This document shows, piece by piece, positions 34,413-43,781 of a DNA stretch of 64,000 nucleotides. The notes under the pieces are model-generated. The model saw only the letters and a list, made by a program, of their open reading frames with translations, made no database searches and had not been told where the DNA came from. Within the stretch, counting starts at the first letter, position 1. The number at the start of each line of letters is the position of its first letter. This DNA comes from a bacterium (GTDB lineage: Bacteria > JAJVIF01), in contig JAJVIF010000004.1 in assembly GCA_022072165.1 (NCBI GenBank), positions 2,262-66,261 on the forward strand. Direction: 5' to 3'. Made by a program: the position numbers and the translations under genes.

Positions 34413-37343
34413 CTACTGCCAGCCCGCAGGTGGATTGGGATACACGCGGTGCGTGGCGACAGCACTGCCGGCCCGGGCGACGATCCAGTTGCGCTGGATA
34501 TCGAGGGTCCCCAGATAGGTCCCAATGCCGAAGGTGGAACCGCCGGAGCGAATCAGCTGCGAAGTAAAGAAGTGCGCTTCGTTGCTGCTTGTCCCGGAGA
34601 AGCCGAGCACCACCATCTGCACATCGGCAGCGTCCGGCAGGAGTCCGCCCGTGGTGTCGTAGTTGTCCACTGTCAGCTGGAAGGGGCGTCCCTGGGTGAC
34701 GAAGTCCGTCAGCTCGGTCGAAAGCGGATTGGCTCCGCCGCCGCCCGAGACCGGATTCTGGAACGTGCCATCGCACTCGATGCGATACAGACGTTCGATG
34801 CCCCCGGTGGTTTCCGACACGATGAATAGCGCCTGATTGTGGAAGTTGAGATCGAGGTCGCTGATGTCCTGAGTCAGGTCGAGGCTGACAGGAGGGGCAG
34901 TCAGATTCAGCGGGAAGGGCGCAGAGGTGTCCTCGGTGTAGCCTGAGGTTTTGAGCCACTTGCGGAGCACATGCTGATTGTCGATGGTCAGGACGTTGTC
35001 ATTCTGATCAACACACAGCGCGATGACGGGATGAGGAGTGGCGACGGTGGTGATGTCGGCATCCAGCGCCAGGGTCGCGCCGCCATCGCTGTTGAAGTAC
35101 CGGAAGCTGGCCTCACCGCTGGTATAGATCAGATCGCGGGTAGCGAGGGAGGTGCTGTTGGTACCGGGTGTTCGGGTGGCGAAGATGACCCGTCCGGTGC
35201 TGTCGACATCGATGGCATGGACCTGCCGGGAGTTGGTGGTGTCGCTGCCCAGGATGCCTGGTGCATTGGTGAGCGGAATGACCCCGACTCCATCGGTTGA
35301 ATTCGGGCCGAGCATATAGGCGCGGTAGATATGTTGCGAAAAAGTCGGGGTGGTGATCCGCTGCTGATAGACCCAGCCGGCATGGGTGTTTGCTGCCGGA
35401 TGATTCAGCGTGGGCACCCGATAAGCACCATAGGCCCAGTTGACGCCCGAGACCCCGCTCGCTGCGGTGCTGAAGGTGACTGGCGTGGACCAGCCGGCCG
35501 TAAAGGGTGTGATGCTGCTAAATGGCGCCCCACAGGTGCCCGAGGGGATGACGTTGAAGGTCAGCACCGGACTGATCGCGGCCGGTGGATTCGCTCCGTC
35601 GGTGATGTCCCCTGGAACCTGGCGGGTATCCGTTCCGCCACCATAGGTGTAGCTGATGGGGCTGGTGAAGTTCACCGGTGGGCCACCTGCTCCCGGAAGA
35701 GTCAAGCCAGTTTCCCCCGGATCGTTGAAATCCCCATCGTTGTTCCAGTCGAGGCGCACCTGGATGGTGTCGCCCTCAGGATCGCTGTATCCCGACGCCT
35801 GGACCGTACAACTGCCGCCGCTCACGACATTCGGCGTGAGCATCGTGAAGGTCGCCGTCGGTGGGGCACTCAGTGGGAAGAGCTCGACCTCGAACGCCTG
35901 CAGCACATGGTTCTGCACCACCGTAGAGAGGGGGGTCAGATCCGGGCGGAGCTGGAAGTGCCACCCAGCTGTAGCGGCTGTCGTCTCGGTATCCAGCGCG
36001 AGGACCATGCCGGTTTTGGTGCCGGCGGATTGCCCCGACGTCGTGTTGTGTGTCAGTGATTTCGTGAAGTACAGAGCATCCCCAGGCTCCCCGCTGTCCT
36101 GATCCGGATCGCCCCCAAAGGCGGAATCGTCATCTGCCAGATCCGTGGTGGGATCCAGGACAGCCGAGGCGGACCCCAGGATGTCGGGGATGCTGACATA
36201 TAGCGTCGGCGGGCCACTCTCGCCAGCTGCGACATTTGTCACGACCGGGTCGAGGGCGAGGTCGCTTTCCGCGGTCTCAAACGCCCGGGCATCCCAGTCC
36301 ACAACACGGAAATTGAGGGTCGCGGCCGAGATGGTGTTCACCAGGAAGTTCGAGTCGGTGGTCCCCAGGAAAGCCAGCGATTCCACATCCAGGGCCCCAT
36401 GCGGCATCCGGTAGGCGAACTGCGAGGGGTCCGGCGGATTCTTCGGCAGCCGATTCGCCCGCTTCTGTGAGGCATTGATCCCCTGCCGGGGGTCGTTGTA
36501 TTTGGCGAGGATGACACTCTCCAACGACAGGGGACCACTCAGGGCGCTCAGGCGAATCGACAGCGTGTTCCGGGCGCTCTGCCCCTGATGCAGGACTCCG
36601 TAGCCAGTCCAGGCATCGTTGCTGGGGCCGATGTTCGCCTGCTGCCAGCCCCCGATACCGGCATTGTAGTTGCCGGTAGGCAGCCCGCCGTTGCTGATGC
36701 CGTTGCGTGCTCCGTCCGGACCCGATTCATCGACCAGAAGCTTGAAAGGAAACGTATCCGCGATCAGGGAGACGTCCGGCAGCAACTCACCTGGTTTGTA
36801 GAAGCCATCGGCGTTGGCGATAGTCGCGGTGTTGGCGATGGCTGGAAAGACCCCGGTGAGATAGCTGTTGCCCGTGGCTGTCGGGACATCCAGCAGGAAG
36901 AGAACCCGTCCGGCAATCCCCAGATCGGCGCGATTGGCGGCGGTGGCGGGTCCGGCCAGATTCGTCGGAGCCGCAAAGGGATGGGTGATGTCGTAGGTGA
37001 TGTCGAGCGTCGTGGCGGTGCGTTCAATGCGACGAACCGTGAAGGTGTCCCGCTTCGTGAAGTTCGCGATCGAGAGATCGTAGACATCATCGTTTGCGGC
37101 CAGGGACCGGACCGCCACCGGGGTCGCGGTTGCAGTGAGAGCGGCGGGATCGATGTCCAGGCGGAAGCGGCCCGCCTGGGTCTCGATGAGCGAGGTCGCG
37201 GCGGCGGCTCCGGGCCAGAAGTCGGCAGGCGGAGCCAGGGCGGCTGGGGAAGTTGTGGGCGAAGGAGTGGCCGGTCCGGAACCGGTGCAGCCGACAAGGG
37301 CCAGCGCCGTGAGTGCGGCCAGAGCGGACAGTGAGTGACGCAT
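34413..37343 (-). CDS. GWQ-ending lipoprotein family, copy 3
   Basis: Third and intact tandem member, 976 residues. The signal peptide ends in ALALVGC; the mature protein starts with a Ser/Thr/Pro linker. The N-terminal domain (about 45-430) is close to copy 2 over long stretches, with the same AANRADLGIAGRVLF and MPHGALDVE motifs. The middle carries one Ca-binding-like Ig/PKD segment (around DWNNDGDFNDPGETG), then a C-terminal domain with a propeller look ending in PNPPAGWQ. The start at 37343 has GGAGG 5 bp upstream. About 190 bp of the 5' region, including the leader, is nearly identical to copy 2, which marks a recent duplication. Function unknown; exported and anchored to a membrane. Confidence 0.85.
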   Translation of the reverse strand: MRHSLSALAALTALALVGCTGSGPATPSPTTSPAALAPPADFWPGAAAATSLIETQAGRFRLDIDPAALTATATPVAVRSLAANDDVYDLSIANFTKRDTFTVRRIERTATTLDITYDITHPFAAPTNLAGPATAANRADLGIAGRVLFLLDVPTATGNSYLTGVFPAIANTATIANADGFYKPGELLPDVSLIADTFPFKLLVDESGPDGARNGISNGGLPTGNYNAGIGGWQQANIGPSNDAWTGYGVLHQGQSARNTLSIRLSALSGPLSLESVILAKYNDPRQGINASQKRANRLPKNPPDPSQFAYRMPHGALDVESLAFLGTTDSNFLVNTISAATLNFRVVDWDARAFETAESDLALDPVVTNVAAGESGPPTLYVSIPDILGSASAVLDPTTDLADDDSAFGGDPDQDSGEPGDALYFTKSLTHNTTSGQSAGTKTGMVLALDTETTAATAGWHFQLRPDLTPLSTVVQNHVLQAFEVELFPLSAPPTATFTMLTPNVVSGGSCTVQASGYSDPEGDTIQVRLDWNNDGDFNDPGETGLTLPGAGGPPVNFTSPISYTYGGGTDTRQVPGDITDGANPPAAISPVLTFNVIPSGTCGAPFSSITPFTAGWSTPVTFSTAASGVSGVNWAYGAYRVPTLNHPAANTHAGWVYQQRITTPTFSQHIYRAYMLGPNSTDGVGVIPLTNAPGILGSDTTNSRQVHAIDVDSTGRVIFATRTPGTNSTSLATRDLIYTSGEASFRYFNSDGGATLALDADITTVATPHPVIALCVDQNDNVLTIDNQHVLRKWLKTSGYTEDTSAPFPLNLTAPPVSLDLTQDISDLDLNFHNQALFIVSETTGGIERLYRIECDGTFQNPVSGGGGANPLSTELTDFVTQGRPFQLTVDNYDTTGGLLPDAADVQMVVLGFSGTSSNEAHFFTSQLIRSGGSTFGIGTYLGTLDIQRNWIVARAGSAVATHRVYPNPPAGWQ

Positions 37344-37434
37344 CGATGCCTCCAGAGCGGTCGCGTAATCTGCGACAGGTGCTGACAAGTGTGCGAGAAC
37401 TGCAGATCGTTATTGTCGCACGTTCAACTATGAA

Positions 37435-37467
37435 TAAAAGCCGCCCTCCGAAGGTGCCGGAGGGCGG
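37435..37467 (-). terminator. Intrinsic terminator after the propeller lipoprotein
   Basis: A 10-bp stem ccgccctccg/cggagggcgg (37441-37450 with 37458-37467), then cttttatt on the minus strand. Confidence 0.8.
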
Positions 37468-37509
37468 AGGGGAACTTCGTCAAGGCAGACTCAGGTGGAC
37501 GGCAGCGGG

Positions 37510-40158
37510 CTATGGGCGATACCAGTCGCCAAAGTAGTTATGACGGGTAACCCAGCCGTCGGTACTGCCAACCACCGTGCGGTTCTCTGTGAAAGAGGTG
37601 CTGGGATCGAGATCGACGGACCCCCGGAACGTACCGGCGAGATACACGTTGCCCAACGAGATGGGCTGGGTCGCAATGGCCCGGACCGCGTCTGTGCTGC
37701 TCCCGCCATATTGTTGTGGTTTCAGGACTGCGCCTTCGCTGTTTTGGATGTAGCTGATGAAGCCATCCTGCCCATCAGCGTACAGGTTGGTCAGTCCCGA
37801 GCCTGGGTACGAACTGCTAAAGCGCGCCTGCCCGTTGAAGTGGCCGACAACCGCGACGGCACCAAAGTCTGACACGAAGGCCAGGTCATGCACCGTTTCC
37901 GATCCATCTGAGCCAACCCAGGCATGCCACTGCCACACGCGCTGATCCGTGAGGGCCACGACGACCGCATCGCTTCCGCCATACGCGCCCCGGGCCTGGA
38001 AACCTGGTCCGGGATCGAAATCCACGATGCTGCCAAAGATGCCGGCGATGCGGGGATAGCCGTTGTTGTCAGTTACGACATTGAAGGCGCGGTCTGCCCC
38101 AGCAGCGCCGTACTGATACAACCAGGAGGGCAGGTAGGTGAAGCGGTTGAGTTTGACGCAGAACGCATCGTCGCTCCCGGCGCTCGTGGCGGACAGCACC
38201 GCCGCTGAGGGGTCGAAGCCTGTGGTTCCCGCGAACGCGCCGACGACATACAGGGCGTTGTTACTGAATGCCAGATCGTAGCCCCGGTCGCTGTCCGTGC
38301 CACCCCAGACCGTGAGGTTGTTCATATCGCCGGTCGTGTTGAAGAGGTTTAGCACGAAAGCGTCGTAGCCTCCAGCGGATGTCTTGTTTAGAACACCAGC
38401 CCCCGGATCCATGTCAACCGTTTGCTGAAAGTAGCCAGTGAGAGTGGGGTACCCATTGGCATCGAGCACGACAGCTTCTGCGCTGTCGAATCCAGCGCCA
38501 CCCCAAGTGAGCGCCAGATAGTTATCCACCCCGCTGATGTTCCGGACGAGAAAGGCGTCGGACTGCCCGTTACTGGTTCGGTTGGCGGTGGCGGAGCCGG
38601 GAGCAAAGTCCAGCGTGCCGTAGTAGAAGCCAGCCACCCAGGGATGCCCCTGGGCATCAAGGACGATATCCATCGGCAGACAAATGCCGCTCCCCTCCGC
38701 AATGTTGACCGCCGTGCCGATATCGCCAGCGGGATTCAGCCTGATGAGAAAACCGTTCTGACTCCCCTGGGAGTTGAGGGCGAGGGTGGGATTCTGGACG
38801 GTCACATTGACGCTGCTCCCGACAAAGGAGCCGGTGATCCAGACATCCCCCGCAGGTGAGACGGCAATGGCGTTGGGCGTGACTGTCGAGGTCGCGGCGG
38901 GGGCCAACTGGCCGAAAGTCTGGCCCCAGGAGCACTCCACGAAGTAGATGAAGGTCTTCGTCGTTTGTGCGCCACAGGCACTGGTGAGCTTGACCGTCCC
39001 GTACTGCAGCCCCTTGACATCGTTGAGTGTCACAGAAGGCTGAAGTGCGGTCGAAGTGGACGGTTTGGCACCAGGGCCAAAGCTCCACTCGGCTGACACG
39101 GGGGCCGCCCCACTGGTCTGGGCGACAAACGTGCCACTGGTGCCCGGACAACGATCGTTCCCTTCATTGGGCGTGAACGCCACCGTGCCAATCTGGACTG
39201 TCTCGCAGGGCGTGATGGTGTACTGGGAGTAGAACAGGTTGGACCCGAACGATTTCGTCACCGGAGTCCCGACCAGCTGGATGTAATAGGTCCCGGTGGT
39301 GGGAATCGACGGCGTGGTGAGATTCCCCCCGGCCCAGCCGGTGGGGAGCGTGATGGTGGAGCCCACCTGTGTCCCGGCGCTGTTGAAGAGCTTCAGGGTA
39401 TACCCCCAGGTCCCATAGCGGGGGTTGAAACTGGTGAATTTGTAGCGGTAGATCCGCCCGGCCTGCAGTGTGGTGGAGAACCAGTCTTCCAGGTCTTTGG
39501 TGGTGCTGTCGTACTGAAAGAACGAGCGGGTCGCCGAGAGGCCGACACCGAGATTCTTCGCCAGGGTCCGGTCGGTGACGGTCGCGGCGTTCTCATCATC
39601 ATTGGGCTCTGAGGAATCTTCGACCGCCCGGGTTTCGTAGGAGTAGTTGAAGAAGGCCGCCTGGGCATTGATCGGCGTGTTGTAGCTCTCCGAGTTATAG
39701 ACCCGAAGCGACAAGCCTTCGCTGGCGGTCACATAGAGCGCCTTGTACTGGCTCACATCGTTCGCCGGGATGTTCATGGCGGAGTAGGCGGTCCCACCCG
39801 TGCCTCGCATGTTGGTATGAAGGGTCGGCGTGGAACTGTCGGACATCCGGGCCCGGATGCGGAGCAATACCAGTTCACCGGCCGTGGCTGGCTGCGAGAC
39901 GCTCGTGGGGGTTCCGGTGTAGCCCGGATCGGTGACCACGGTGCCATCGAGACTCAGGTCGCCAGTGAGTAGTGCGGTGAGGCCGCGGTACCCCTCGTCG
40001 GAGACATCCGGCAACGGATCAGCAGACACCAGCGGTGGCATGGCTTCCGGGTCAGCGCTGTCAGCGGGATCAGGGATGGCGGGAGACTGCTGTTGACAGC
40101 CTGCCAGGAGGCTGAGCAGGACACAGCCCAGGGCGAAAGTGCGTGGGAGAGAGTTCAT
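37510..40158 (-). CDS. Lipoprotein with SBBP-like beta-propeller repeats
   Basis: An 882-residue exported lipoprotein. The signal peptide ends in LLSLLAGC at Cys 21. An N-terminal pre-peptidase-like beta domain holds a segment ending in FYSQYTITPC. Then comes a PKD-like module (WSFGPGAKPSTSTALQP). About eight repeats of the type 'DxxGxPxxxGxFxGxVDFDPG...SDAFV' fill residues 440-880 and resemble SBBP seven-bladed propellers. The start at 40158 begins the signal peptide; an upstream ATG at 40191 is possible but unlikely. No ribosome site is clear. The DFDPG repeats recur in the partial gene at the right edge of the window. Likely a surface protein; ligand unknown. Confidence 0.82.
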   Translation of the reverse strand: MNSLPRTFALGCVLLSLLAGCQQQSPAIPDPADSADPEAMPPLVSADPLPDVSDEGYRGLTALLTGDLSLDGTVVTDPGYTGTPTSVSQPATAGELVLLRIRARMSDSSTPTLHTNMRGTGGTAYSAMNIPANDVSQYKALYVTASEGLSLRVYNSESYNTPINAQAAFFNYSYETRAVEDSSEPNDDENAATVTDRTLAKNLGVGLSATRSFFQYDSTTKDLEDWFSTTLQAGRIYRYKFTSFNPRYGTWGYTLKLFNSAGTQVGSTITLPTGWAGGNLTTPSIPTTGTYYIQLVGTPVTKSFGSNLFYSQYTITPCETVQIGTVAFTPNEGNDRCPGTSGTFVAQTSGAAPVSAEWSFGPGAKPSTSTALQPSVTLNDVKGLQYGTVKLTSACGAQTTKTFIYFVECSWGQTFGQLAPAATSTVTPNAIAVSPAGDVWITGSFVGSSVNVTVQNPTLALNSQGSQNGFLIRLNPAGDIGTAVNIAEGSGICLPMDIVLDAQGHPWVAGFYYGTLDFAPGSATANRTSNGQSDAFLVRNISGVDNYLALTWGGAGFDSAEAVVLDANGYPTLTGYFQQTVDMDPGAGVLNKTSAGGYDAFVLNLFNTTGDMNNLTVWGGTDSDRGYDLAFSNNALYVVGAFAGTTGFDPSAAVLSATSAGSDDAFCVKLNRFTYLPSWLYQYGAAGADRAFNVVTDNNGYPRIAGIFGSIVDFDPGPGFQARGAYGGSDAVVVALTDQRVWQWHAWVGSDGSETVHDLAFVSDFGAVAVVGHFNGQARFSSSYPGSGLTNLYADGQDGFISYIQNSEGAVLKPQQYGGSSTDAVRAIATQPISLGNVYLAGTFRGSVDLDPSTSFTENRTVVGSTDGWVTRHNYFGDWYRP

Positions 40159-40274
40159 ACGAGGGGTCCGACACATGCGTGATGCCAGCACGCCAGAGGC
40201 GATTCAGGTGAGGGCCGAAATTGTAGGGCTGCGTCTGTGTCATTACTGCAAACCGGGATGTGAATCGCGTAACA

Positions 40275-40303
40275 AAGCGACCCCCCCTGACGGGGGGTCG
40301 CTT
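40275..40303. other. Perfect 12-bp inverted repeat
   Basis: aagcgacccccc (40275-40286) and ggggggtcgctt (40292-40303) with a five-base loop, in the gap between hppA and the propeller lipoprotein. It lacks a clear T tract on either strand. The GCGACCCC half is also seen in the hairpins at 5524 and 26771. Confidence 0.6.
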
Positions 40304-40330
40304 GAACGCTGGCTGATTTTGGTCGGGTCT

Positions 40331-40366
40331 AGAAAGCAAAGCGGGAGCCGCCAGGCAGCTCCCGCT
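40331..40366 (-). terminator. Terminator of hppA
   Basis: Stem agcgggagc/gctcccgct (40340-40348 with 40358-40366), then ttgctttct on the minus strand, 25 bp after the hppA stop. Confidence 0.75.
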
Positions 40367-40390
40367 GGGAAGATCGACAAGTGCGACCGC

Positions 40391-42502
40391 TTACTTCGCC
40401 AGCAGCGGCGCGATGACCACCGAGACGACCGCCATGAGCTTGATCAGGATGTTCAGCGCCGGACCGGCGGTGTCCTTGAAGGGGTCGCCGACCGTGTCGC
40501 CGACCACCGCGGCCTTGTGGGCATCGGAGCCCTTCCCACCGTGATGTCCCGCCTCAATGGACTTCTTCGCGTTGTCCCAGGCCCCACCGGCGTTGGACAT
40601 GAAGAGTGCCATGCTGACACCGGAAACCGTGACACCGGCGAGGAGTCCGCCGAGAACTTCCTTGCCGAGGCCGAAGCCAATCACCACCGGGACCAGGACG
40701 GCGAGGAGCCCTGGGGCGACCATTTTCTTGATTGACGCAGCGGTCGAGATGGCAACACAGCTGGCGTAGTCGGCCTTCGCGCCTTCCGCGCCCTCTTTGA
40801 GGCCGGGGATTTCGGCAAACTGGCGCCGGACTTCCAGGATCATTTCCTGGGCGGCATCGCCGACCGCCTTCATGGCCAGGGAGGAAAAGACGAAGGGGAT
40901 CATCGCGCCGACAATCAACCCCGCCATCACAGGCGCATCGAGGACATTGAGGGCGTCGAGCTTGGCCTGCTGCTGGAACGCGGAGAAAAGGGCGAGGGCC
41001 GTCAGGGCCGCCGACCCGATGGCGAAGCCCTTCCCAATGGCGGCGGTGGTGTTACCGACACTGTCGAGCTTGTCGGTCCGTTCGCGGACTTCCTTCGGCA
41101 GGTGGCTCATCTCAGCGATACCACCAGCGTTGTCAGCGATGGGGCCGTAGGCATCGACCGCCAGCTGGATGCCGACTGTCGCGAGCATCCCGAGACCTGC
41201 GATGGCGATGCCGTAGAGCTCACCAAAGTGATACGCCAGGAGGACCGCTGCGGCGATGAGGATCATCGGGATCGCGGTCGACTGCATCCCGACCCCGAGG
41301 CCGCTGATGATGTTGGTCGCGGATCCGGTCGTGGAGGCGGTGGCAATGGACATGACCGGGGCCTTTTCGCCCGCGGTGTAATACTCCGTCGCCAGCGCAA
41401 TGAGGGTTCCGGCTACGAGGCCGATCACCATCGTGATGAAGAGACCGGTGCCCACCGCCCCGCCGACCATGCTGTTGATGATGAACCAGCTGGCGACAGT
41501 CATAATGCCGACCGCGCCGAAGATGCCGAGATTGAGGGCCTGCTGCGGATTGCCCCCCTCTTTGGTCTTCACCAGGAAGGTGGAGGCGATCGACACGATG
41601 ATGCCCACCCCCGCCAGCATGAGTGGGAGGGTCACGAAATCCCCCCAGTCCGCTTCCACCGCCTGCCCTTTGCTGGCTGCGAAGGGAATCGCGAGGATCA
41701 TGGCGGAGATGATGGCGCCGACATAAGACTCGAAGAGGTCTGCGCCCATCCCGGCGACATCCCCCACGTTGTCGCCGACCGCATCGGCGATGACTGCCGG
41801 ATTGCGGGGATCATCTTCCGGAATCCCGGCTTCCACTTTTCCCACGAGGTCCGCACCGACATCGGCTGCTTTGGTGTAGATGCCGCCACCGACACGGGCG
41901 AAGAGGGCGATGGAACTCGCCCCCATGCTGAAGCCGGAGAGGATCACCAGAATCTTGTTGGCGAGAATGTCTTCGGTCTGTCCAAACATAGTGACGTAGA
42001 GCAGAAAGAGGACCGCGAGTCCGAGGAGCCCCAGGCCCACGACACTCATCCCCATCACGGAGCCGCCCTTGAAGGCGACATCCAGCGCTTGCACGATGGA
42101 CGTTCGCGCTGCCGCCGTGGTGCGGAAGTTCGCCATGGTGGCGACTTTCATCCCGAAGAATCCTGCCAGGGCCGAACAGAAGGCCCCGACTATGAAGCTC
42201 AGGGCGATCAGGACCGTGCCCGCTGCCATGTTGGCCGCTCCCAAAAGCACCGCCACCACGACAACAAAGACCCCCAGGACCTGATACTCCTTCTGCAGGA
42301 AGGCCATGGCCCCCTCGGCGATGTAGCCGCCGATTTCCTGCATCCGCTCGGTCCCCGGATCCCGGCGGGCAAGCTGCTGGGTGGTGATGAAGGCGTAGAG
42401 CAGCGCCAGGAGGGCAGCGCCGATGGAGATGTAGACCGGTGTCATGTTGATGCCAGTGGTGGCGGCAGCGAGGACCAGCCAGGGGGTGGGCGGAATGACC
42501 AT
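40391..42502 (-). CDS. hppA: Membrane-bound K+-dependent pyrophosphatase
   Basis: An ion-pumping pyrophosphatase of about 703 residues and 16 membrane helices that couples PPi hydrolysis to pumping of H+ (or Na+) across the cytoplasmic membrane. Substrate motifs are present: [19 protein letters not shown], then [16 protein letters not shown]. The stretch [18 protein letters not shown] has Ala where the K+-independent type has Lys, so it should need K+. Whether it pumps H+ or Na+ cannot be settled here. I chose the ATG at 42502 (GGGAG 12 bp upstream); the ATG at 42445 just before the first helix is an alternative. A longer frame to 42910 is antisense to the next gene and rejected. Confidence 0.93.
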   Translation of the reverse strand: MVIPPTPWLVLAAATTGINMTPVYISIGAALLALLYAFITTQQLARRDPGTERMQEIGGYIAEGAMAFLQKEYQVLGVFVVVVAVLLGAANMAAGTVLIALSFIVGAFCSALAGFFGMKVATMANFRTTAAARTSIVQALDVAFKGGSVMGMSVVGLGLLGLAVLFLLYVTMFGQTEDILANKILVILSGFSMGASSIALFARVGGGIYTKAADVGADLVGKVEAGIPEDDPRNPAVIADAVGDNVGDVAGMGADLFESYVGAIISAMILAIPFAASKGQAVEADWGDFVTLPLMLAGVGIIVSIASTFLVKTKEGGNPQQALNLGIFGAVGIMTVASWFIINSMVGGAVGTGLFITMVIGLVAGTLIALATEYYTAGEKAPVMSIATASTTGSATNIISGLGVGMQSTAIPMILIAAAVLLAYHFGELYGIAIAGLGMLATVGIQLAVDAYGPIADNAGGIAEMSHLPKEVRERTDKLDSVGNTTAAIGKGFAIGSAALTALALFSAFQQQAKLDALNVLDAPVMAGLIVGAMIPFVFSSLAMKAVGDAAQEMILEVRRQFAEIPGLKEGAEGAKADYASCVAISTAASIKKMVAPGLLAVLVPVVIGFGLGKEVLGGLLAGVTVSGVSMALFMSNAGGAWDNAKKSIEAGHHGGKGSDAHKAAVVGDTVGDPFKDTAGPALNILIKLMAVVSVVIAPLLAK

Positions 42503-42613
42503 GTGAACAGCGAGCTCCCGGCGTCGAAAGATGGAGACCAAATGTGGGAGTGTGCCAAAGGGACCCCCCGGGTGCAACCGCCCATCGGCCGGCAGGTGTC
42601 CTAGAATCGCCCA

Positions 42614-43390
42614 ATGCCCCCGCGCCCCTCCGCCTTCCCCGAAGATGCCCACTTCCGCGAGATCCTTGCGGCGGCGATCAAGGGGCATCCGTTCAGCGTC
42701 TCGCCCTATTTCACTGATTTTCTGGCGCCCTGGGAGCAGGCCTTGGTGCACTCGACCCTGCAGGGCCTCGGCCAGCCGTTTCATGTCACAGCCTGGGGGG
42801 GCTACACCGTCGCCCGGAGCGCGATGCTCGGCCTCCATCCCCTCCATCCGGTGCCGGAAGCGCGATTTCCCTTCGCCTGGTTTCGAGCCGACCCGCAGGA
42901 GACCTGGCATCAGTTGTCGCGGGAAGCGGTGCTGAGTGCCCTGGAGTTTCCTGGTACTGACCGGGCCGGGTGGTCAGGCCGACAAATCGGCGATGTCAAC
43001 GCCACCGACACCGGCTGGTGCGGCGTGTTGCGCTCCACGACCGGACCACCGGATGGCGAGTGGGCCGGGATCCGTTTTACGCCCGCCGATCAGGGGGTGC
43101 TGGAGCAATACACCGGCCGACGGGTGGTGATTCGGGAGGGGGGGAGTGTTGCGGCCCTGCGACTCGATGCCATCGCGGCCCTGGCGCATAAGCCCGGACG
43201 CTCCCAGTTCAAGCAGCTCATCGAAAATGGCGGGGCGATGCTCAACTACAAACCAGTCACCAAAGGATCAGCCGCCGTCACCCGCGGCGACATCATCAGT
43301 CTGCGTGGGTTCCTGAGTGTGGTGGTGACAGAGATCGGTCAGCCGAATAAAAAGGGACGCCTGTGGGTCCGGGTGGAGTCGCTGGACTAG
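42614..43390 (+). CDS. YlmH-like S4-domain RNA-binding protein
   Basis: A 258-residue protein. The S4 domain lies near the C-terminus: [34 protein letters not shown] followed by ISLRG, matching the alpha-L RNA-binding fold of YlmH and chloroplast S4 proteins. The N-terminal two-thirds carry the family's DPQETW and VIREGGS stretches. In Gram-positives YlmH sits in the division cluster and helps rescue stalled ribosomes; here it stands alone. No ribosome site, and TAGAAT (42602-42607) is 6 bp upstream, so translation should be leaderless. Its 3' end overlaps the next gene (opposite strand) by 4 bp. Confidence 0.8.
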   Translation: MPPRPSAFPEDAHFREILAAAIKGHPFSVSPYFTDFLAPWEQALVHSTLQGLGQPFHVTAWGGYTVARSAMLGLHPLHPVPEARFPFAWFRADPQETWHQLSREAVLSALEFPGTDRAGWSGRQIGDVNATDTGWCGVLRSTTGPPDGEWAGIRFTPADQGVLEQYTGRRVVIREGGSVAALRLDAIAALAHKPGRSQFKQLIENGGAMLNYKPVTKGSAAVTRGDIISLRGFLSVVVTEIGQPNKKGRLWVRVESLD

Positions 43391-43722
43391 ACATCGATGT
43401 CGAGGGTCCGCCCCTTCCCCTCGGGGGTTTCATCGGCATGGTGGGGGAGTTCAGATTCCGTAGCGGCGTTATGTAAGTCGGGAGCCAAAGCGGACTCCGG
43501 GGCGTGCTGCTTCCGTCCGTCGCTCGCCTCATCGCCTTCCTGATGCCCCTGGACTTCCCGCTCTTTCGCCACCTGTTGCAGCTTCTTCAGGGCATCGCTC
43601 TGCTGCTGTTCGAGACCCTGGGCGGTTCTGACACGATCCGTGGCGGATTCTCCCAGCTTCTGTTGCGCCTGCTGGGCCTGATTCAAAATGTTCTGCGCGA
43701 GTTCCAGGGGACGCAGGCTCAT
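43387..43722 (-). CDS. Small Gln-rich helical protein, function unknown
   Basis: A 111-residue protein that matches nothing I recognise. Residues 5-55 form a Gln/Ala-rich amphipathic helix with coiled-coil heptads; the rest is acidic, His-rich and probably disordered. GGAGG stands 6 bp before the ATG and a TACTAT box lies farther up. It is 60 bp downstream of the sigma factor gene on the same strand. No membrane segment or signal peptide. It could be a partner (an anti-sigma or chaperone-like role), but nothing in the sequence shows that. Confidence 0.6.
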   Translation of the reverse strand: MSLRPLELAQNILNQAQQAQQKLGESATDRVRTAQGLEQQQSDALKKLQQVAKEREVQGHQEGDEASDGRKQHAPESALAPDLHNAATESELPHHADETPEGKGRTLDIDV

Positions 43723-43781
43723 GGCGGGCCTCCGTGATAACTACAGCATAGTATCGTCCATCTGACCGCGAAATGAGCCCG

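Noticed and set aside
42503-42910. N-terminal extension of hppA to 42910
   Set aside because: It is antisense to the S4-domain gene and precedes the family start by over 130 residues without homology.
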